Position numbers and translations under genes: made by a program
Shown here: piece by piece, positions 7,063-10,537 of the stretch
Layout: every line of letters starts with the position of its first letter
Position numbering within the stretch: the stretch's first letter is position 1
Assembly (NCBI GenBank): GCA_903898855.1
Contig: CAIUHB010000108.1
Coordinates: 1-10,537, forward strand
Length of the DNA: 10,537 bases
Source of the DNA: an uncultured Actinomycetes bacterium
Lineage (GTDB): Bacteria; Actinomycetota; Actinomycetes; Nanopelagicales; Nanopelagicaceae
Reading direction: 5' to 3'
Notes under the pieces: generated by a model
Told to the model about the DNA's origin: nothing
The model's database searches: none
What the model saw: only the letters and a program-made list of their open reading frames with translations

Positions 7063-7066
7063 CGGC

Positions 7067-7609
7067 ATGAGCACAAACGAAGAGTCAACCAGCAAAAAGG
7101 GCAAGCCAACTCCAAAGCGTAAAGAGGCGGAAGCCAAGCGCACTTCTAATTCACTTGCACCAGCCACAACTCGCGCTGCTAAAAACCAAGATCGCGCGGC
7201 GATGCGGGAAAAGCGTTTAGCTGCTCGCGCGGCTTACATGCGCGGAGAAGAGAGTGCACTTCCACTTCGCGATAAGGGACCAGTTCGTCGATTTGTTCGC
7301 GACTACGTAGATTCCCGTCGCAGCCTCGGGGAGTACTTCCTGCCACTCATTATGGTTGTTCTAGTTCTCACAGTAATTCCTAACAAGGGAGTACAACTCC
7401 TTGCAATTCTCTTTATGTATGCAGCGATGTTGTATTCAATCCTCTCTGGCGTTGTATTCACCAGAAAGATTAAAAAATTAGTTAACGAGAAATTCCCTGG
7501 CGAATCAACCAAGGGCTTGGGAATGTATGGCTGGTTGCGTTCAACCCAAATGCGCAAAATGCGTGCACCTGCCCCCACCGTTTCACGCGAGGGCAAGAAA
7601 TCTAAATAA
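7067..7609 (+). CDS. DUF3043 membrane protein
   Basis: This 180-residue protein has the features I recall for actinobacterial DUF3043 proteins. A charged, Lys/Arg-rich N-terminus opens with GKPTPKRKEAEAKR (12-25). A conserved RDKGPVRRFVRDYVDSR block spans 68-84. Two membrane helices follow, at about 89-104 and 109-130, and the basic C-terminus has YGWLRSTQMRKMR (154-166). Function is unknown; the positively charged flanks suggest both termini are cytoplasmic. It is 4 bases downstream of nadA and probably cotranscribed; nadA and DUF3043 also occur near the oxidase genes in Streptomyces as I remember it. It converges on the aldo/keto reductase gene with only 5 bases between stops and no visible terminator hairpin. 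Confidence 0.88.
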   Translation: MSTNEESTSKKGKPTPKRKEAEAKRTSNSLAPATTRAAKNQDRAAMREKRLAARAAYMRGEESALPLRDKGPVRRFVRDYVDSRRSLGEYFLPLIMVVLVLTVIPNKGVQLLAILFMYAAMLYSILSGVVFTRKIKKLVNEKFPGESTKGLGMYGWLRSTQMRKMRAPAPTVSREGKKSK

Positions 7610-7614
7610 CGCTT

Positions 7615-8616
7615 TTAGGCACGTGGATTAGGGCTCTGTGTTAACTTCGGATCAAATTCCGGAAGTGAACCCAGGGCCTTATCTATTTTCTTCATCACAT
7701 CAGCAGTGAGCTTGATGCCAGAAGCTTTTACATTCTCTTTAACCTGGGCCGGTTTCGTTGCTCCCATGATGACTGATGAGACATTTGGATTTGAGAGCGC
7801 CCACGAGAGTGCCAACTGGGACATCGAAATACCTAAGTCGGCCGCAATCGGAACTAACTCCTGAACTGCAGTAAGAACTTCATCACGCATCCAGCGCGAG
7901 ATCATTCCAGCGCCGCTCTTCTTATCTGTGGCGCGCGAACCAGCTGGTGGCTTCTTTCCTGGCAGGTACTTGCCAGTTAAGACTCCTTGCGCCATTGGCG
8001 ACCAGACAATCTGACCAATCCCCTCTTTGACGCTAAGCGGCACAACTTCCTTCTCGATAACTCGCCAGAGCATTGAATATTGGGGTTGGCTAGAGATGAA
8101 GCGAGTCCAACCATTCTTCTTTTGAATTTCCAACGCCGCAGAAATCTGAGCCGCGTTCCACTCAGAAAATCCAATATAAAGAACCTTGCCGGAGCGCACT
8201 AAATCTTCAAAGGCGGAGAGTGTCTCTTCTAGTGGGGTTTCATAATCAAAGCGGTGCGCCTGATAGAGGTCTATGTGATCGACGCCCAATCGCTTGAGTG
8301 AGGCGTTCGCCGATTCCATAATGTGCTTACGGGAAAGTCCGCGATCATTCTTGCCTGTTCCAGTTGGCCAGTAGACCTTTGTGAAAAGTTCATAGCTCTC
8401 GCGACGCACGCCCTTTAAGGCTTTACCCAGCACAACCTCAGCTCTCGTCGCAGCATAGACATCTGCGGTATCAAATGTGGTGATGCCAGAATCTAAGGCC
8501 GCTCTGACGCATTTAATAGCGGCTTCTTGTTCTACTTGCGAGCCATGTGTAATCCAATTTCCATAGGAAATTTCTGAGACATACATTCCTGAACTGCCAA
8601 GGCGACGATATTCCAT
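7615..8616 (-). CDS. Aldo/keto reductase
   Basis: This 333-residue NAD(P)H-dependent oxidoreductase has a TIM-barrel fold and is most like the Kv-beta/YghZ-type group, beginning MEYRRLGSSG. The catalytic tetrad is complete: Asp49 and Tyr54 (TFDTADVY), Lys80 (LFTKVYW) and His121 (LYQAHRFD). Cofactor-binding segments are SPMAQGVLTGKY (206-217) and the C-terminal IMGATKPAQVKEN (283-295). Members reduce small aldehydes and ketones such as methylglyoxal, but the substrate cannot be read from the sequence. It stands alone on its strand, converging on the DUF3043 gene and diverging from the small secreted protein gene with start codons 23 bases apart. Nothing links it functionally to either neighbour. 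Confidence 0.92.
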   Translation of the reverse strand: MEYRRLGSSGMYVSEISYGNWITHGSQVEQEAAIKCVRAALDSGITTFDTADVYAATRAEVVLGKALKGVRRESYELFTKVYWPTGTGKNDRGLSRKHIMESANASLKRLGVDHIDLYQAHRFDYETPLEETLSAFEDLVRSGKVLYIGFSEWNAAQISAALEIQKKNGWTRFISSQPQYSMLWRVIEKEVVPLSVKEGIGQIVWSPMAQGVLTGKYLPGKKPPAGSRATDKKSGAGMISRWMRDEVLTAVQELVPIAADLGISMSQLALSWALSNPNVSSVIMGATKPAQVKENVKASGIKLTADVMKKIDKALGSLPEFDPKLTQSPNPRA

Positions 8617-8622
8617 GGAAAG

Positions 8623-8628
8623 AGCGTA
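8623..8628 (-). promoter_or_regulatory. -10 box (TACGCT) of the aldo/keto reductase gene
   Basis: TACGCT on the minus strand ends 6 bases before the ATG at 8616. Its two upstream bases are shared with the opposite-strand -10 box of the divergent gene. Confidence 0.5.
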
Positions 8629-8632
8629 CTCT
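8627..8632 (+). promoter_or_regulatory. -10 box (TACTCT) of the small secreted protein gene
   Basis: TACTCT ends 7 bases before the ATG at 8640 and only 1 base before the in-frame ATG at 8634. The spacing therefore favours 8640 as the start of a leaderless message. Confidence 0.5.
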
Positions 8633-8639
8633 TATGGGC

Positions 8640-8957
8640 ATGAAAAGATTCCTAGCTCTTGGCGGTATTGCAGTTGCGGTCTTCTCTCTTTCAGCCCTGC
8701 CCGTAACCAGTGCGCGCGCTGACACCCAATCACCAGCACCAACTGCTAGCAGTTCCACCAATCAACCACTTCAACAGCCGGGCGAAGATGGAAACAACGG
8801 CGAGGGTCATGAGCGTGGAATTCGTATTGATCGCGATTTCGGGCGAAGTGAGCCAATTCAATTTATCGTCCTTGGCGCTGCTTTGACTGCGGCGCTAGTC
8901 ATCGCCTACGGAATCGGCCGCCGCCACCGCACATCAAATTCCGCTACCCCCCAGTAA
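8640..8957 (+). CDS. Small secreted single-pass membrane protein, unknown function
   Basis: This 105-residue protein matches no family I recognise. Residues 1-27 form a clear signal peptide: MKRF, a hydrophobic core, then TSARA-D cleavage. A linker rich in Ser, Thr, Pro, Gln and Asn follows (28-50), then a charged segment GEGHERGIRIDRDFGR (54-69). A membrane helix runs from about 73 to 92, and a short basic tail starts RRHR. The layout predicts a type I protein with a short extracytoplasmic domain anchored near its C-terminus. An in-frame ATG at 8634 would add two residues; 8640 is preferred because of the promoter spacing and the usual MKR start. It ends just upstream of the cobalamin riboswitch. 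Whether it has anything to do with B12 uptake is unknown. Confidence 0.75.
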   Translation: MKRFLALGGIAVAVFSLSALPVTSARADTQSPAPTASSSTNQPLQQPGEDGNNGEGHERGIRIDRDFGRSEPIQFIVLGAALTAALVIAYGIGRRHRTSNSATPQ

Positions 8958-8970
8958 TTGACTCAGGGTG

Positions 8971-8979
8971 TGCTAATTT
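8971..8979 (+). promoter_or_regulatory. Possible extended -10 promoter of the riboswitch transcript
   Basis: TGCTAATTT fits the extended -10 form TGNTANNNT. A start about 7 bases later, near 8986, would put the 5' end of the RNA at the first base of the inner P1 stem. TTGACT at 8958-8963 is too close to act as its -35. Confidence 0.4.
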
Positions 8980-8980
8980 T

Positions 8981-9127
8981 CAACCGCTAGAAGTTCGCGC
9001 TTCTGGCAGCACTACGTTTAGCGAAGTCCGGTGAGAACCCGGCGCTGTCCCGCAACTGTGATGATTGAAAAATCTAAGCCAGGTCGCCTAACTAGCGTTG
9101 ATGTATCCAACCTCGGAGGAAGGTTGG
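8981..9127 (+). ncRNA. Cobalamin riboswitch (aptamer plus 3' hairpin)
   Basis: Conserved class I cobalamin aptamer motifs are present: the P6 and core block TCCGGTGAGAACCCGG (9027-9042), directly followed by CGCTGTCCCGCAACTGT, and a B12-box-like AAGCCAGGTCGCCT (9076-9089). P1 is formed by GCTAG (8986-8990) with CTAGC (9092-9096), possibly lengthened by CAAC (8981-8984) with GTTG (9097-9100) around one bulged C. A small hairpin, AGAAG with CTTCT (8989-9004), fits the P2 region. Just 3' of P1, CCAACCT (9107-9113) pairs with AGGTTGG (9121-9127) around loop CGGAGGA, in the place of the P13 hairpin whose loop normally kisses L5; I could not identify the L5 partner. Cobalamin binding should switch off the importer genes downstream. 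Confidence 0.93.
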
Positions 9128-9160
9128 GCTTCTAAAGATTTTTTAGAACCCGCTTCCTCC
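9115..9160 (+). promoter_or_regulatory. Antiterminator hairpin of the cobalamin riboswitch
   Basis: GGAGGAAG (9115-9122) pairs with CTTCCTCC (9153-9160), GGG (9126-9128) with CCC (9149-9151), and TTCTAAA (9130-9136) with TTTAGAA (9142-9148). Together these make about 18 pairs with small bulges. The 3' arm takes four bases of the terminator's 5' arm, while the 5' arm overlaps the P13-like hairpin at 9107-9127. The three structures are therefore mutually exclusive. Confidence 0.75.
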
Positions 9161-9184
9161 CTCGAGACTCGAGGGAGTTTTTTT
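9157..9184 (+). terminator. Riboswitch-controlled intrinsic terminator
   Basis: CTCCCTCGA (9157-9165) pairs perfectly with TCGAGGGAG (9169-9177) around a GAC loop, a 9-bp GC-rich stem followed by seven T (9178-9184). It ends directly at the start codon of the binding-protein gene, the classic position for B12-induced termination. Confidence 0.92.
9171..9177 (+). promoter_or_regulatory. Ribosome binding site inside the terminator stem (GAGGGAG)
   Basis: GAGGGAG lies 7 bases before the ATG at 9185 and forms the 3' arm of the terminator stem. The hairpin would thus hide the ribosome binding site in any transcript that reads through. Confidence 0.65.
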
Positions 9185-10033
9185 ATGTCAAGAAAGTTAT
9201 TCGCGCTGTGGGCCACGTCCGCCATAGTTATTGGATTTATGTCACCCGCCAGCGCTGCAACACCATCCAAAATTATCTCGCTATCACCAAGTGCAACCGA
9301 AGATCTCTTTGCTATTGGCGCAGGTAAGCAGGTGCTGGCTGTCGATGATTTATCTAACTTTCCAAGTACAGCGCCAATTTCGAAGCTCTCTGCCTTCTCG
9401 CCAAATGTTGAAGCCATTGCCGCATATCACCCAGATCTGGTCATCCTTAATTCAACTGCGACCAAAGCGAGTGATGTTCGCAAACAGCTCAATTCACTCG
9501 GCATAAAGGTCTTCTGGGAGATTTCGCCGAATAGCATCGATGAGGCATATGCCGAGATATCTGCGCTTGGCACTGTCACCGGCCGATCTAGTGCAGCGGC
9601 GGTACTAGTCGCAAATATGAAGCGAGAGATAGCCGGTGCCATTGCTAAATATCATCGCAGCAAATCTGTGACCTTCTTTCACGAGCTTGATAACACCTTG
9701 TACTCAGCAACTTCAGATACCTTCATCGGCAAGGTTTACAAGAGTTTTGGTTTAACAAATATTGCAGATGCGGCTGCTACCGCAGATTCATATGGCTATC
9801 CGCAACTGACTCCTGAATTTCTCATCAAATCAAATCCGCGAGTAATTTTTCTCGCCGATGGCGAATATGGCGAGAGTTTGGCAACTCTCACTAAGCGAGT
9901 GGGATGGAAGAACATCACGGCCATTCGCAAAGCTCAAGTCATTTCATTACCTACTGATATCCCTTCTCGCTGGGGTCCGCGATTGGTTGATTTCTACCAA
10001 TTTGTTGGTACTGCGCTAGCAAAGGTTTCGTAG
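9185..10033 (+). CDS. Cobalamin-type ABC transporter substrate-binding protein
   Basis: This 282-residue protein has the BtuF/FecB-like periplasmic-binding fold (PF01497 type): ISLSPSATEDLFAIGAG near the mature N-terminus, then PNVEAIAAYHPDLVI, LNSLGIKVF and a C-terminal RWGPRLVDFYQFVG. It would capture a corrinoid outside the membrane and pass it to the permease encoded next. The cobalamin riboswitch directly upstream makes B12 or a precursor the likely cargo rather than a siderophore. Residues 1-24 are a signal peptide ending ASA-A. There is no lipobox, and the protein contains no cysteine at all, unusual for a monoderm binding protein, which is normally a lipoprotein. The ATG at 9185 is chosen over upstream in-frame starts such as TTG 9098, because those would translate the riboswitch and terminator. 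Confidence 0.92.
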   Translation: MSRKLFALWATSAIVIGFMSPASAATPSKIISLSPSATEDLFAIGAGKQVLAVDDLSNFPSTAPISKLSAFSPNVEAIAAYHPDLVILNSTATKASDVRKQLNSLGIKVFWEISPNSIDEAYAEISALGTVTGRSSAAAVLVANMKREIAGAIAKYHRSKSVTFFHELDNTLYSATSDTFIGKVYKSFGLTNIADAAATADSYGYPQLTPEFLIKSNPRVIFLADGEYGESLATLTKRVGWKNITAIRKAQVISLPTDIPSRWGPRLVDFYQFVGTALAKVS

Positions 10034-10036
10034 TTC

Positions 10037-10537
10037 ATGTCCATTGAGCGCAAGGTGAGTTCTGGTTGGAGTTGGAAGATCACTGCCGCTTTTGCCTGCT
10101 CACTTGTCGGCATCGCGCTCCTTGCAATTAGCTTTGGACCAATATCGCTGCCTTTTAGCTCAATAGTAAAAACCTTGCTTCACCTGCCAGGCTCGCTCTC
10201 TGGATCAGATCGAACCTTGTTGCTAGATATTCGACTACCTCGAGTTTTGCTGGCAATACTTGTAGGCGGAGCGCTAGCAACAAGTGGCGCGGTTTATCAA
10301 AGTGTCTTTCGCAATCCACTTGCCGATCCATATCTCCTCGGCGCTGCTGCTGGTGCGGGGCTGGGCGCAACACTCGCCTTCACTGCAATGCACGGCCGGG
10401 CTTATGGATTTCTACCGCTCTTCGCATTTGTTGGTGGAGTGCTTGCCGTGCTGACCAGCTTCTTTATTTCTGGAAAATTCTTTGCCGATCCAAATACTTT
10501 GCTGCTCTCTGGAATTGCAGTGGGCTCCTTTGCTACG
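10037..10537 (+). CDS. Cobalamin-type ABC transporter permease (BtuC/FecCD family), C-terminus cut by window edge
   Basis: From the ATG at 10037, 167 codons are open to the window end, about half of the usual length of roughly 330 residues. The family signature is clear: DIRLPRVLLAILVGGALA (64-81), then SGAVYQSVFRNPLADPYLLG (83-102), followed by GAAAGAGLGA-type small-residue repeats. Hydrophobic helices are visible at about 15-36, 68-87, 102-117, 123-142 and 153 onwards. As a dimer it would form the translocation channel receiving substrate from the binding protein encoded 3 bases upstream, in the same riboswitch-controlled operon. An ATPase gene is expected beyond the edge. No strong Shine-Dalgarno sequence precedes the start, so translational coupling is likely. 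Confidence 0.93.
   Translation, partial: MSIERKVSSGWSWKITAAFACSLVGIALLAISFGPISLPFSSIVKTLLHLPGSLSGSDRTLLLDIRLPRVLLAILVGGALATSGAVYQSVFRNPLADPYLLGAAAGAGLGATLAFTAMHGRAYGFLPLFAFVGGVLAVLTSFFISGKFFADPNTLLLSGIAVGSFAT

Noticed and set aside
8634..8639. ATG at 8634 as the start of the small secreted protein
   Set aside because: It lies only 1 base after the -10 box; ATG 8640 gives the 7-base spacing seen elsewhere and a standard MKR signal peptide start. It cannot be fully excluded.
9098..9184. N-terminal extension of the binding protein from TTG 9098 or nearby
   Set aside because: It would translate the riboswitch switching region and terminator and bury the signal peptide 29 residues inside the protein; the ATG at 9185 has a ribosome site and a normal signal peptide.
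1..10537. CRISPR array, tRNA/rRNA genes, insertion sequence or phage remnants
   Set aside because: No direct-repeat/spacer pattern, no tRNA-like stems with CCA context, no transposase or inverted terminal repeats were seen; the 60-base repeat at the left edge is coding.

Overview
The window looks like part of a chromosome from a small-genome, moderate-GC actinobacterium. The order ctaC-ctaD-ctaF, then adoK next to erpA, then nadA and a DUF3043 gene, matches the actinobacterial neighbourhood I recall from Mycobacterium (Rv2199c-Rv2204c) and Streptomyces. The modest GC content, very short intergenic gaps and a vitamin B12 uptake locus would fit a freshwater Nanopelagicales (acI) lineage. That assignment is inference. 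No tRNA, rRNA, CRISPR array, insertion sequence or phage gene was seen, and no stretch over 300 bases lacks a gene.

Layout. Bases 1-270 (minus) carry the start of a secreted protein built of 20-residue NIFGG repeats, cut by the window edge. Bases 338-3176 (minus) are the cytochrome c oxidase operon ctaC-ctaD-ctaF. Diverging from it at 3236-4502 (plus) are a cysteine-desulfurase-like protein that has lost the PLP lysine and an overlapping TusA-type sulfur carrier gene. Bases 4499-5890 (minus) hold erpA (Fe-S carrier) and adoK (adenosine kinase). Diverging from erpA, 5920-7609 (plus) holds nadA (quinolinate synthase, itself a 4Fe-4S enzyme) and a DUF3043 membrane protein. An aldo/keto reductase (7615-8616, minus) diverges from a small secreted membrane protein (8640-8957, plus). 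From about 8981 to the right edge lies a cobalamin riboswitch controlling a B12-type ABC importer: a binding protein and a permease truncated by the window end.

How it fits together. The theme is respiration, sulfur/Fe-S handling and cofactor supply: haem-copper oxidase, sulfur carrier pair, Fe-S insertion, an Fe-S-dependent NAD biosynthesis step, and B12 import under B12 feedback.

Main points of interest. (1) The desulfurase homologue lacks the PLP lysine and several other PLP contacts but keeps the active-site cysteine loop beside TusA. (2) The secreted protein at the left edge has a 20-residue tandem repeat I do not recognise. (3) Genes that open transcription units have a -10-like hexamer 6-7 nt before the start codon, implying leaderless mRNAs; two are divergent pairs, one with overlapping -10 boxes. 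(4) The riboswitch has readable terminator, antiterminator and anti-antiterminator hairpins, and the terminator arm also contains the ribosome binding site. (5) CtaC has Ile where the CuA/Mg-site glutamate normally sits.
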